20,695 nt of DNA, taken from NCBI GenBank assembly GCA_020049615.1, contig JAIFKN010000103.1:1-20695 (forward strand), read 5' to 3'. Shown piece after piece: positions 1 to 8,392 of the stretch (its first letter is position 1; the number at the start of each line of letters is the position of its first letter). The translations under genes were made by a program, and so were the position numbers. A model generated the notes under the pieces. The model had not been told where the DNA came from. It worked only from the letters and a program-made list of their open reading frames with translations, and did no database searches. The stretch is from a bacterium (GTDB taxonomy: Bacteria > Planctomycetota > UBA11346).

Positions 1-2
1 AA

Positions 3-3000
3 GGCGACGAGACGGTGATCCTGGACATCGGCTCGGTGAGCAACGGCACGGAGTCCGGCTCCCAGCAGGTGACGGTCACGATCACGGACGATGACAACGT
101 GTCGGTATCCATCGCCGACATCACCGTCGATGAGGACGCCGGCACCGTCCTGGTCACCGCCACCCTCAGCGGCGCCAGCAGCGGCCTGGTGAGCGTCGAC
201 GCGCATACCGTGGCCGGGACGGCCACGGCGGGCGTCGATTTCACCGCCGCCAGCGGAACCCTGACCTGGGCCGCCGGACAGAGCGGGTCCAGGACCTTCT
301 CCGTCACCCTGCTCGACGACGCCATCGACGAGGCCGATGAGACGTTCTCGGTCCTGCTCGACATGCCGGTCGGCAGCGTGACCATCGCCGACGCGACCGG
401 CGTCGTGACCATCGCGGATGACGACGCCCAGCCCACCGTCTCCTTCACCATCGCCTCGCAGAACCTCGGCGAGGGCGACGGCACCGCGATCCTGGACGTG
501 CAGCTGTCCTCCCCGTCGGGTCTGGCCGTCACCGTCCCGTACACCATCGCCGGGACGGCGACCGCGACGGTCGACTTCACCATCCCGCCCAGCCCGCTGA
601 CCATCCCCGCCGGCGACTCCGGCGCGACCATCTCCATCGCCCTGACCGATGACGGCCTGGTCGAAGGGGTGGAGCAGATCGTCGTGTCCATCACCTCCGG
701 CTCGCTGGAGAATGCCGCCATCGGCGCCATCCCGGACCACACCCTCAGCATCACCGACAACGACAACGCCAGCATCCTGCTGCAGCCCGCCAGCGGCATC
801 ACCGTCACCGAGGGGTTCAACGCCGCGCTGCTCGCCGTGCGCCTCAGCGCCGAACCGACCGCCACCGTCACCGTCACCCTGGCCAGCAGCGACACGGGCG
901 AGGCCGACATCCACGACACCGATGCGGCCACCGGCGGGGTGCAGCAGACCCTGGTCTTCACCACGGCCAACTGGTCGGCCTGGCAGTTCGCCCTGGTCGA
1001 CGGTGACAACGACGACGTTGCAGACGGCGACCAGCTGTTCACCGTGACCGCGGGCGGCGCGGGCGGCGGCTACGACGGCACGAGCGCCAGCCTCGCCGGC
1101 ACCTGCACCGACAACGACACGGCCTCGGTGATCATCGCCCACACCGCCGCGGACACGGTGGTGTCCGAGAGCGGCACGACCGATTCCTACACCATCCGGC
1201 TGAATTCCGAGCCCACCGCCGCCGTCCAGGTGACGGTGAACGCCAATCCGCAGCTGCGCTTCAACGGCGCCGCCGACGCCGAGCCGCTGAGCGTCTGGTT
1301 CGCCGCCACCGATCTGGGCGACGGTCACGATGCGGCCCACGCCGAGAAGTGGGACCAGCCGGTGACGGTGCTGGTCGCAGCGCACGACGACGACGACGAC
1401 GAATCGGCGAACCACGCGGCGACCATCACCCATACGGTGTCCTCGTACGCCGCCAGCGCCCCGTCGCTGATCGTGTCGATCGCCGACAACGACACCGCGG
1501 CCGCGCAGGTCGGCGCGCCGTCCCCGGGTGCGATCGCGGAGTCCGGCGGCGTCGCCACCAGCACCATCCGGCTGACCACCCGTCCGAGCGCCACGGTGGT
1601 CATCGCCTGCTCGAGCTCCGACGCGACCGAGCTGGCGGTCAGCCCGGCCACGGTGACCTTCACCTCCGACACCTGGAACATCGACCAGACCATCACCATA
1701 ACCGCGGTCGATGACGACGTCGATGACGGCGACCAGGCGCCGCAGCTGGTCCTCTCCGCGGCGACCAGCACGGATGCGGTATACAACGGCGTCAATCCGC
1801 CGGACCAGACCGTCACCGTCAGCGATGACGACAGCGCCGGCTTCGATGTGGTCGGCGGTCCCCTGGCGGTGGACGAAGGCGGCTCCACGGCGACGTTCAC
1901 CGTGCAGCTGACCTCCGAGCCGACCGCGGCCGTGACCCTGCCGCTGTCGCTGTCGGTGGCCGACAGCGACCACCTGGCGCTCGATCGCGCGACGCTCGTG
2001 TTCACCCCGTCCGATTGGGACCAGCCCCAGACCGTGACGGTCACCGGCGCCGACCTGGACGGCCTGAACAACACCGTGGCGGCGGTGACGACGGTGCTGA
2101 CCGGGGCTCCGACCAGCGGCGACGCCCTCTATGACGCCCTGCTCGCCGCCGATGTCACGGACGTGACGGTGACGGTCGCGGCGAGCAATGCGCCGCCCGT
2201 CATCGGTACGATCGCGGCGGATGATCCGGCGGTGAGCGGCTTGGGCAGCCTGGCGCTCGACGAGGACGATGCTGCCGCGCCGGTGCTCATCACGGTCAGC
2301 GGCCTGACCGCCGGCCAGGACGAGGTCCAGGGGCTGATCCTGACCGCATCCTGCGACAATCCGGCGCTGGCCACGGTGTCCGTCCCTGGCGCGGTGTCCG
2401 GCGGCGCATCGAGCTTCGTCCTCACGCTCGAACCCGACGTCTCCGGCAGTGCAGTCGTCACCGTGACGCTGGAGGATGACAACACGATCGATGGCTCCGT
2501 CGGGACCACGGTTGCGACCTTCAGCCTGACCGTCGCTCCGGTGAACGACAAGCCGGTCGTCGATCTCGACGGGATCGCGATGACTGCAGGGTACGACGCC
2601 GGCGTGTTCTCCGAGGGCGACCCGGCCGTCTCGGTGGTGACCAGCTATGCGCTGACCGTCACCGACATCGACAGCACGACCGCCTTCTCGGCCACGGCAA
2701 CCCTGGCGCGGGCCGGTGCCCTCGACGCCGAGGAGTCGCTCGATGCCAGCGTCGCCAGCATCCCGGCGCTGTCGAAGTCGTGGAACCCGGCCACCGGCGT
2801 GTTCACGCTGGTCTCGAGCGGCGGCACCAGCCTGGCGGACTTCCAATCCGCCCTGCGCACCCTGACCTATCAGAACACCAGCGGCAATCCGACCGAGGGT
2901 GCGCGCACCATCTCGGTGCGGGTCGATGACGGTGGAGCCCAGAGCGATCCCGACGTGGCGACGATCACCGTCGTCGCGATCAACGACCCGCCGGTCCTGG

Positions 3001-5945
3001 ACCTGGACGGGGACGATGCCGGTCTCGGCTACAACGGATCCTGGAGCGAGGGCGGCGGTCCGGTGGCGGCGGTCGACGCGACGACCCTGACCGTCAGCGA
3101 CCCCGACAGCCTGCTGCTTGCGGGCGCGACGGCCGTCCTCTCCGTCGCCCATGACGGCGTCGCCGAGTCCCTCGCCGCGACCTCTGGCGGCGGGATCACC
3201 GTGGCGGCCTACGACAGCGGCACCCGGACCCTGACCCTGACCGGTTCGGCCAGCGCATCGGCCTACCAGGCCGTGCTGCGCACGCTGACCTACAACAACA
3301 CCGACCACGACCCCGACACGACCTCGCGCACGATCACCGTCGAGGTCAGCGATGACGACGGCGCCGTGGCCAGCGCCACGGCCACGCTGGGCATCGTGGC
3401 ATCGAACGATCCGCCGGAACTCGACCTCAGCGGGCCGCTGGTGGCCGGCCTCGACTACGCCGCCACCTACACCGAGGGCCAGGCGGCCCAGCCCATCGTC
3501 GCGGCTGCCCTGACCCTGACCGATCCCGACAACGCCAGCCTGACCAACGCGGTGACGGTGCGCATCGTCAACCTGATCGATTCCGGGGATGAGACCCTGG
3601 GCATGACCGCGGTCGGCGGCCTCACCCCGTTCTATGTCGCCGCCACCGGCACGCTGACCCTGACCGGCAGCGGGAGCGTGGCCGACTACGAGACGGCGCT
3701 GCGCAGCCTCACCTACCTCAACACGAGCGACAATCCGAGCACCACGGTCCGCACCGTCGAAGTGACGGTGAACGACGGCGCCGGCGGGACGGTCACCGGC
3801 ACGGCGACGGTGACGCTGACCGCGGTCAACGACCGGCCGGTGCTCGACCTCAACGGACCGAACGCCGGCATCGACATGAGCGGCCAGGCCTTCTTCAGCG
3901 AGGGATCGCTGCCGCAGATCGTCACCATCACCGGCGCCCAGATCAGCGACCCGGATTCGCCGCTGCTGCTCTCGGCGACCATCCAGCTGCTCAATCCGCT
4001 GAACGGCGCCTCCGAGACCCTGGCCGTCAACACGGATGCAGCGGTGAGCTACGGCATCACGGTCACACCGTACAACACGGGCACCGGGGTGCTGCTGCTC
4101 AGCGGATCGGCCGGCCAGGCCGAGTACCAGCAGCTGATCGGCTCGTTGACCTACTCGAACGGCAGCGACACGCCCGACGCCTCGGCGGACCGCTCGATCA
4201 GCATCACCCTGCACGACGGCACCGCCCCGGCCAGCCCCGCGTCGTTCGCGGCCGTGCGGATCATGCCGCAGAACGACAATCCGGACCTGACCGTCACCGG
4301 CAGCACCACGCTGCAGCTCGGGGGCACCCTGCATCTGCGCCTCGCCGATGGCGCCGGCGGCACCGCCACGGCCACCATCGGGGCGGGCGCGGTCACCGGG
4401 ATCATCCCCGGCGCAGCCGGGTCCGGGTACGCCATCGCGCCCGTCATCACGCTGGTCGGGGGCGGCGGCTCCGGCGCGACGGCGACCGCCACGGTCGCGG
4501 CCGGCGCGATCACCGGATACACCATCACCAATGCCGGTACCGGCTACACCTCGGCGCCGACGGTGCAGATCACCAGCGCCTATCTGCTCCTCGGGACCAC
4601 CGACGCCGACGACGCGTTGGGGACGCTGACCTACACCGTACCGCTCCGGCCGAACCTCGGCACGCTGTTCAACGGCGCCGCGGTGGTCAACAACGGCGAC
4701 ACCTTCACCGTCGCCGACCTCACGGCCGGCAACATCCGCTATGTCCACAATGGCCTGCTCGCCGGGGCCGACGGCTTCGCCGTCGAGGTCGCGGACGGGT
4801 CGGGGGGCAACGACGTCGCGATCATCACCCTGACCGTCGCCGGCCTGGTCCCGCCGCAGCTGACCATCGACAACGCAGCGCCGGCAGCGTGGCTCGAGAA
4901 CGGGGCGCCAGCGCAGCTCGATGCGGCCGCCATCGTCAACGACACCGACTCGGCGAACTTCGGCGGCGGCAACATCACCGTCGCCAACCCGGGCGGCAGG
5001 TCCGGCGACCTGATCGACTTCGACCCCGCCCTGGTCGGCAACGCCCTGGTCCGGAGCGGCTCCGATCTCACCCTGGGCGCCGGCGGTCCCGTCGTCGGCA
5101 CCCTCTCGGGCGGCAGCGGATCGACCTCGCTGGTGATCGGCCTGACCTCGGCCTGCACCCCGACCCTGGCCCAGACCATCGTGCGCGGCCTGACCTGGAC
5201 CAACACCGGCGAGAACCCCGCCGCCGATCCCGAGGCGATCGAGAACCGCACGCTGACCGTCACGGTCAATGACGGCGCCCTCGGCAGCGGAGCGCAGAAC
5301 CGCACCATCGCCGTCGATCCGGTCGACGACCCGCCGGTCCTGCAGCCCTACACCGTGTCGCTGACCCCGGGCCTGACCGTGCCGGGCCAGCTGGTGGCCG
5401 TCGACCCCGAGGGGGAGACGGTGACCTGCGGCCCGCCCGCCCCGGCCGCGGGCGCGGGCGCCGTGGCGCTGGCGGCTGACGGATCCTTCACCTACCAGCA
5501 CCAGACGGTCGGCCAGCTGACCGACGCCTTCAATGTCGTCCTCACCGAGGCCGGCGTCGGCGGCCAGACGGCGGTCGCCACCGTCCAGGTCCGGGTCAGC
5601 GCGGCGGCGCCGGGCGGTCCGCGCATCACCTCGTCGGCGCCGGTGCGCATCACGGCCGGCACGCTGTTCACCTACCAGGCGGGTCTAGACGGTTTCGGCG
5701 CCGACCGCGAATACGTGCTGGTGCCGGCCCTGCAGGAGGCGTTGTCAGGCAACGCCGTCGGCTTCGCCTACACCTTCTCGAGCGGCACCACCGGATCGGG
5801 CGCCACAGGCACCCTGCGCATCCCGGCCCCGGTGGCTCCGCCGGGGGGATACCTGCGCACCGGCATCCTGGTCATCGACCGGACGACCGGCCAGTCGGCT
5901 TACCAGCCCATACTCATCAAGATCGCAGCGGAGTACTCCGGATGA
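3..5945 (+). CDS. Giant secreted Calx-beta / cadherin-like repeat protein (5' end outside window)
   Basis: The frame is open from the first bases (GDET precedes the GTG at 15 and is itself the end of a Calx-beta strand), so the true start lies upstream and about 1,980 residues are visible. Domain order by nucleotide: tail of one Calx-beta unit (3-98); six Calx-beta or Calx-beta-like units (99-2190), the first five ending in D-rich turns such as TITDDD, TIADDDA, SITDNDN and SIADNDT and the sixth lacking one; an Ig-like unit (2191-2540); tandem cadherin-like units starting at NDxPxxDLxG (2544-4271); a CSPG-like unit with an inserted GSGY repeat (4272-4860); another cadherin-like unit (4861-5330); and a C-terminal Ig-like tail. 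Calx-beta and cadherin-like folds normally bind calcium and build extracellular adhesion or matrix proteins. No C-terminal sorting signal, LPXTG or membrane anchor is visible. The stop overlaps the next start (ATGA), implying translational coupling to the lipoprotein gene. The adhesin role is inferred from architecture. Confidence 0.9.
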   Translation, partial: GDETVILDIGSVSNGTESGSQQVTVTITDDDNVSVSIADITVDEDAGTVLVTATLSGASSGLVSVDAHTVAGTATAGVDFTAASGTLTWAAGQSGSRTFSVTLLDDAIDEADETFSVLLDMPVGSVTIADATGVVTIADDDAQPTVSFTIASQNLGEGDGTAILDVQLSSPSGLAVTVPYTIAGTATATVDFTIPPSPLTIPAGDSGATISIALTDDGLVEGVEQIVVSITSGSLENAAIGAIPDHTLSITDNDNASILLQPASGITVTEGFNAALLAVRLSAEPTATVTVTLASSDTGEADIHDTDAATGGVQQTLVFTTANWSAWQFALVDGDNDDVADGDQLFTVTAGGAGGGYDGTSASLAGTCTDNDTASVIIAHTAADTVVSESGTTDSYTIRLNSEPTAAVQVTVNANPQLRFNGAADAEPLSVWFAATDLGDGHDAAHAEKWDQPVTVLVAAHDDDDDESANHAATITHTVSSYAASAPSLIVSIADNDTAAAQVGAPSPGAIAESGGVATSTIRLTTRPSATVVIACSSSDATELAVSPATVTFTSDTWNIDQTITITAVDDDVDDGDQAPQLVLSAATSTDAVYNGVNPPDQTVTVSDDDSAGFDVVGGPLAVDEGGSTATFTVQLTSEPTAAVTLPLSLSVADSDHLALDRATLVFTPSDWDQPQTVTVTGADLDGLNNTVAAVTTVLTGAPTSGDALYDALLAADVTDVTVTVAASNAPPVIGTIAADDPAVSGLGSLALDEDDAAAPVLITVSGLTAGQDEVQGLILTASCDNPALATVSVPGAVSGGASSFVLTLEPDVSGSAVVTVTLEDDNTIDGSVGTTVATFSLTVAPVNDKPVVDLDGIAMTAGYDAGVFSEGDPAVSVVTSYALTVTDIDSTTAFSATATLARAGALDAEESLDASVASIPALSKSWNPATGVFTLVSSGGTSLADFQSALRTLTYQNTSGNPTEGARTISVRVDDGGAQSDPDVATITVVAINDPPVLDLDGDDAGLGYNGSWSEGGGPVAAVDATTLTVSDPDSLLLAGATAVLSVAHDGVAESLAATSGGGITVAAYDSGTRTLTLTGSASASAYQAVLRTLTYNNTDHDPDTTSRTITVEVSDDDGAVASATATLGIVASNDPPELDLSGPLVAGLDYAATYTEGQAAQPIVAAALTLTDPDNASLTNAVTVRIVNLIDSGDETLGMTAVGGLTPFYVAATGTLTLTGSGSVADYETALRSLTYLNTSDNPSTTVRTVEVTVNDGAGGTVTGTATVTLTAVNDRPVLDLNGPNAGIDMSGQAFFSEGSLPQIVTITGAQISDPDSPLLLSATIQLLNPLNGASETLAVNTDAAVSYGITVTPYNTGTGVLLLSGSAGQAEYQQLIGSLTYSNGSDTPDASADRSISITLHDGTAPASPASFAAVRIMPQNDNPDLTVTGSTTLQLGGTLHLRLADGAGGTATATIGAGAVTGIIPGAAGSGYAIAPVITLVGGGGSGATATATVAAGAITGYTITNAGTGYTSAPTVQITSAYLLLGTTDADDALGTLTYTVPLRPNLGTLFNGAAVVNNGDTFTVADLTAGNIRYVHNGLLAGADGFAVEVADGSGGNDVAIITLTVAGLVPPQLTIDNAAPAAWLENGAPAQLDAAAIVNDTDSANFGGGNITVANPGGRSGDLIDFDPALVGNALVRSGSDLTLGAGGPVVGTLSGGSGSTSLVIGLTSACTPTLAQTIVRGLTWTNTGENPAADPEAIENRTLTVTVNDGALGSGAQNRTIAVDPVDDPPVLQPYTVSLTPGLTVPGQLVAVDPEGETVTCGPPAPAAGAGAVALAADGSFTYQHQTVGQLTDAFNVVLTEAGVGGQTAVATVQVRVSAAAPGGPRITSSAPVRITAGTLFTYQAGLDGFGADREYVLVPALQEALSGNAVGFAYTFSSGTTGSGATGTLRIPAPVAPPGGYLRTGILVIDRTTGQSAYQPILIKIAAEYSG
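99..2190 (+). repeat. Tandem Calx-beta-type protein repeats (six units)
   Basis: Six consecutive units of about 110-125 codons begin near 99, 429, 769, 1126, 1501 and 1846. Units 1 and 2 are classical Calx-beta ([19 protein letters not shown], then a [11 protein letters not shown] acidic turn). Units 3 to 6 are a divergent class with SEPTAxVxV and an F-T-x-x-x-W core (VFTTANW, TFTSDTW, VFTPSDW). Units 1 to 5 close with an Asp/Asn-rich turn that would ligate calcium, while unit 6 ends in [10 protein letters not shown]. Similarity is at protein level; the DNA copies have diverged, so this is an old array. Confidence 0.8.
1386..1404 (+). repeat. Short GAC trinucleotide run coding poly-Asp
   Basis: A run of GAC codons encodes five consecutive aspartates followed by Glu (HDDDDDE). 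It lies in the acidic turn of the fourth Calx-beta-like unit, where other units carry shorter acidic stretches. Length change here would stay in frame and only alter the acidic loop. Confidence 0.6.
2544..4271 (+). repeat. Four tandem cadherin-like protein repeats of 141-148 codons
   Basis: Each unit starts at an NDxP motif: codons at 2544 ([10 protein letters not shown]), 2982 ([10 protein letters not shown]), 3405 ([10 protein letters not shown]), 3828 ([10 protein letters not shown]), with the next boundary at 4272 ([10 protein letters not shown]). Spacings are 438, 423, 423 and 444 nt. Each unit contains xxSEG or YTEG near its start, a TxxDPDS/TDIDS strand, a hydrophobic [12 protein letters not shown] strand, and LRTLTYxNTSxxP followed by RTIxVxVxDDG. 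This is a cadherin-like tandem array common in large bacterial surface proteins. Confidence 0.85.
4344..4577 (+). repeat. Two-copy Gly/Ala/Thr-rich GSGY repeat inserted in a CSPG-like domain
   Basis: About 78 codons hold two related units: [15 protein letters not shown] followed by [13 protein letters not shown], and [17 protein letters not shown] followed by [13 protein letters not shown]. The flanking sequence reads as one CSPG/cadherin-like unit split in two: [11 protein letters not shown] before, and [20 protein letters not shown] then NIRYVHNG after. The GSGY-x-x-AP-x-V motif is a known low-complexity beta repeat of secreted and virion proteins. It looks like a small domain inserted into a loop of the host domain. 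Confidence 0.7.
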
Positions 5946-6772
5946 CCCCGCGCCTGCTTTTCGCCATCCTGCCCTTCGTCCTCGCCGGTTGCGGTGTCTC
6001 CGCCGGCGGCGGTGGGACGAGCAGCGGACTCGCCGATACCGTGGCGGAAGACACGGCGCCGTATGCGATCCTCGACCTGTCCACCCGGACGATCGCCTGG
6101 AGACTGACGATCGATCCGGCGGACGCCGGCCTGCGTACTACGCGCATGGCCTTCCGCCGCGTCAACGTCGGCAGCAGCAAGGCCCTGGTCGGCATCTTCG
6201 AGGTCACGCAGGCGCAGTGGCAGGCCCTGTGGGGTTCGCCCGCACCCGGCTCCTGGCCGTGGCAGGATGTGCCGGATGCGATCAGCAACAGCGCCACCAG
6301 CCATGGCGGCGACAGGCCGGCCTACAACCTCGATGGGGAGACGGTGCTCAGCGTCCTCGGCGCCGTCTCCATCGCCGGTGGAGCCCGCCTTGCCCTGCCC
6401 AGCGACGAGCAGTGGACGGCCGCCTGCGGCGCCTCCTCCGGCTGGTGGTGGGGAGCCTCGACCAGCCAGGCGCAGCTCGCCGCCAATGCCGTGGTACGCG
6501 AGTCGGTGCTCAGCCCGGCCCGGTTGTCAGCCGGCGGCGTCGACACCGGCGGTCCGTTGGCGGTGGGATCCCGGGCGGCGAACCCGGACGGGATCTTCGA
6601 CGTGCACGGCAACGTCTGGGAACTGGTCTCGGGCGGATCGCAGGCCCGTGGCGGCTCTTGGCGGGATGCCGCTTCGCAGAGCCGCAGCGAGGTGTCGATC
6701 GGCAGCGGCCAGGGTTTCCATGCCGAGCTGGACCACGCCCTGGTTGGTGCGAGGCTCGTGCTCATCCCATGA
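5942..6772 (+). CDS. Lipoprotein with SUMF1 / formylglycine-generating-enzyme-like domain
   Basis: 276 residues. The N-terminus has a lipoprotein signal peptide with lipobox L14-A15-G16-C17, so the mature protein should be lipid-anchored at Cys17. Residues ~70-276 are an FGE-sulfatase (SUMF1) type domain: [64 protein letters not shown] and the closing GARLVL. In true formylglycine-generating enzymes a C-terminal cysteine pair is catalytic; here the stretch after RGGSW ([14 protein letters not shown]) has no Cys, so oxidation of sulfatase cysteines is unlikely and a binding or structural role is more probable. The ATG overlaps the stop of the giant repeat protein, and its own stop overlaps the next start. 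No separate ribosome binding site is needed if translation is coupled. A role in presenting or anchoring the adhesin is inferred. Confidence 0.92.
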   Translation: MTPRLLFAILPFVLAGCGVSAGGGGTSSGLADTVAEDTAPYAILDLSTRTIAWRLTIDPADAGLRTTRMAFRRVNVGSSKALVGIFEVTQAQWQALWGSPAPGSWPWQDVPDAISNSATSHGGDRPAYNLDGETVLSVLGAVSIAGGARLALPSDEQWTAACGASSGWWWGASTSQAQLAANAVVRESVLSPARLSAGGVDTGGPLAVGSRAANPDGIFDVHGNVWELVSGGSQARGGSWRDAASQSRSEVSIGSGQGFHAELDHALVGARLVLIP

Positions 6773-7407
6773 TCCGCCGCGCGGCCCCGCTCCTCCTCGC
6801 CGTCTTCGCCATCTCCGCCCTGCCCGGGGCCGAACTGGTCGTGCGCGATATCCGTCTCGGCGTCGGTACCCGGCCGCTCGACTTCGACTTCGCATACACC
6901 GGCGTGCTGACCTCCGCCAGCGGGACGGACGGCTTCGATGCCGCGCTCGGACTTGAGGCTGGCGGCCGTTGGTCGTTCGCGCGCCCAGGCGATGCGCTCG
7001 GCCTGGTGGTCGGGGCGGACCTCGCCCTCGACGGCTGGAGCTACGGCGGATCCGACGGATTGGCCACGAGCTGGCTGCGCCTGTGCGCCGGGCCGGGATA
7101 CGCGCTCAACGACCGCGTCACCCTGTCGGCCGAGATCGGCGTGCAGTATGGCATGTCGGCCCTGGCCTTGCCCGAGACCGCCTCGGCCCCTGCCTTCGAG
7201 GCCAGCGGCTCGGCCTTGGCCTACGATCTGCGCGTCGGCGGCAACTGGCTTGCCACCCGGCGTTTCGGGGTCGGGCTCTTTGCCGGCTGGCTGATCGCCA
7301 GCCACGACCTCTCCGGCGACGCCGACCTGACCATCGACCAGTCCGGCTGGTTCGCCGGCGTCGAGGCGGTGTGGCGCTTCACCGACGCCCCGCCGCGCCT
7401 GGAGTAG
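6769..7407 (+). CDS. Exported outer-membrane beta-barrel-like protein
   Basis: 212 residues starting at the ATG that overlaps the preceding TGA. Residues 1-21 are a signal peptide (basic MIRR, hydrophobic core, likely cleavage after LPGA). The mature part shows alternating polar/hydrophobic strands ending in aromatic residues: AGGRWSF, LVVGADLALDGWSYGG, RVTLSAEIGVQYGM, YDLRVGGNWLATRRFGVGLF, WFAGVEAVWRF. This fits a small 8-strand-type OmpA/OmpW-like barrel. The last residues (TDAPPRLE) extend beyond the final strand, so the usual terminal Phe is not at the very end. I do not recognise a named family. Position as the third coupled gene suggests an outer-membrane partner for the lipoprotein and repeat protein. 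A longer open frame beginning at 5989 exists in this phase, but its first 260 codons only shadow the lipoprotein gene. Confidence 0.83.
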   Translation: MIRRAAPLLLAVFAISALPGAELVVRDIRLGVGTRPLDFDFAYTGVLTSASGTDGFDAALGLEAGGRWSFARPGDALGLVVGADLALDGWSYGGSDGLATSWLRLCAGPGYALNDRVTLSAEIGVQYGMSALALPETASAPAFEASGSALAYDLRVGGNWLATRRFGVGLFAGWLIASHDLSGDADLTIDQSGWFAGVEAVWRFTDAPPRLE

Positions 7408-7415
7408 CCTTCGGC

Positions 7416-7507
7416 TCAATTCGACGGCAGCAGCCGCAGGTCCACCGTCAGCGCCAGCAGCGCCATGGCGGTGGCATAGACCGCCCCATGCTCGCGTTCG
7501 TTGTCGC
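7416..7507 (-). other. Out-of-frame C-terminal segment of the cyclase-like gene
   Basis: In the frame ending with TGA at 7416-7418 the sequence reads DNEREHGAVYATAMALLAL followed by TVDLRLLPSN. That is the usual C-terminal helix (GAVYATAMALLALT) of this family and is absent from the main frame. Adding one G within the GACGCGAC stretch (7503-7510) would give QGKDGDNEREHGAVY and restore a continuous ~325-residue protein. The segment ends 8 bases from the convergent stop codon of the barrel gene. Confidence 0.75.
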
Positions 7508-8392
7508 GTCCTTGCCCTGGTTGGCGACCAGCATGGCGAAGAAGGGGTCGCGCACTGCCGCCCAGGTCGCCGGCTCGCAGCGCGACAGGCCAGTGGCGTC
7601 GTAGTAGACGCGGTAGAAGAACCATGGTCCAGACCAGATCGTCGGTTCGGCGAGCATGCGCGCGACGATGCGGTCGCGCAGCGGATCGCGCGGACCGGCT
7701 TCGAGGTCGAGGGCGAACAGGGCGAGGCCGCGCAGGGCGTTGCGGTCCTCGCCGCGATGGGTGTAGCCGACCTTGCCGTCGGTGTCGATGAGGCGGCGGA
7801 CATAGGCGAGAGCGCCGCCGAAGACGTCGTCTGGCACGGTCAGCCCGGTGCGCCGAGCCGCGTACAGGGAAGCCAGCTGCCAACCCGTGACGCTGAGGTC
7901 GCTGCCACCGCCATCCGGGTCGTAATGCCAGCCGCCCTGGTTGGCGTCTGACTTGGCGATGCGCGCGGCAGCGATGGTCACGGCGATGCCGCGAGTGAGG
8001 GTCAGGCGCAGGCGCTCATCGAGGTCGTCATCGCGGGTTGCGCCCAGGGCATTTGCCAGGGCGAGGCAGGCCAGGCCATGCCCGTACATGCGGCTGCCCT
8101 CCCCGCCGAGGTAGCCACGCTCGTTGGCCAGTGAGGTAAGACGTGCGAGCATGCGTCGAACCCCCGGGCCATGCTCCGGCAGGTCGGGGGTGATGCCGGC
8201 AGCGAGGTGCGCCAGCGTCGCCAGGGCGGTGCTGGCTGTGGGATACCTGCCGCCCATCCCGCCATCCGGCTGCTGCTGGCTGCGCAGCCAGGCCAGGCCG
8301 CTGGCGACCGCCTGAGCCGGACCACGAGGCGGTTCGCCCGCCTGGCAGGCCAGGAAGAGGAGTGCGGCGAGAACAGGGCGCAGGGCGTTCAT
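7448..8392 (-). CDS. Squalene-cyclase/prenyltransferase-like exported protein, C-terminus altered by apparent frameshift
   Basis: As written, the frame gives 314 residues. The start is the ATG at 8392, which overlaps the upstream TGA by ATGA. Residues 1-19 (MNALRPVLAALLFLACQAG) are an export signal; FLAC is a poor lipobox, so lipoprotein status is uncertain. The body has alpha/alpha-barrel repeats of the prenyltransferase/squalene-cyclase superfamily: GLAWLRSQQQPDGGMGG, RMYGHGLACLALANALG, QGGWHYDPDGGGSDLSVTGW, GKVGYTHRGEDRNALRGLAL. No DXDD-type catalytic acid motif is seen, so terpene chemistry is not implied. After LVANQGKD (near 7508) the frame runs into ~19 unrelated residues (ending MPPPWRCWR), while the expected family ending continues in another frame. 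Such proteins often close MoxR/VWA operons in planctomycetes; function unknown. Confidence 0.82.
   Translation of the reverse strand: MNALRPVLAALLFLACQAGEPPRGPAQAVASGLAWLRSQQQPDGGMGGRYPTASTALATLAHLAAGITPDLPEHGPGVRRMLARLTSLANERGYLGGEGSRMYGHGLACLALANALGATRDDDLDERLRLTLTRGIAVTIAAARIAKSDANQGGWHYDPDGGGSDLSVTGWQLASLYAARRTGLTVPDDVFGGALAYVRRLIDTDGKVGYTHRGEDRNALRGLALFALDLEAGPRDPLRDRIVARMLAEPTIWSGPWFFYRVYYDATGLSRCEPATWAAVRDPFFAMLVANQGKDATTNASMGRSMPPPWRCWR

Noticed and set aside
5989..6768. Upstream part of an open frame continuing into the barrel gene
   Set aside because: The first 260 codons are an Arg-rich shadow of the lipoprotein gene; the signal peptide starts at the coupled ATG at 6769.
7406..7416. 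Tiny AGCC-TTC-GGCT stem between the convergent stop codons
   Set aside because: Only four base pairs, no adjacent U-tract in either direction; too weak to call a bidirectional terminator.
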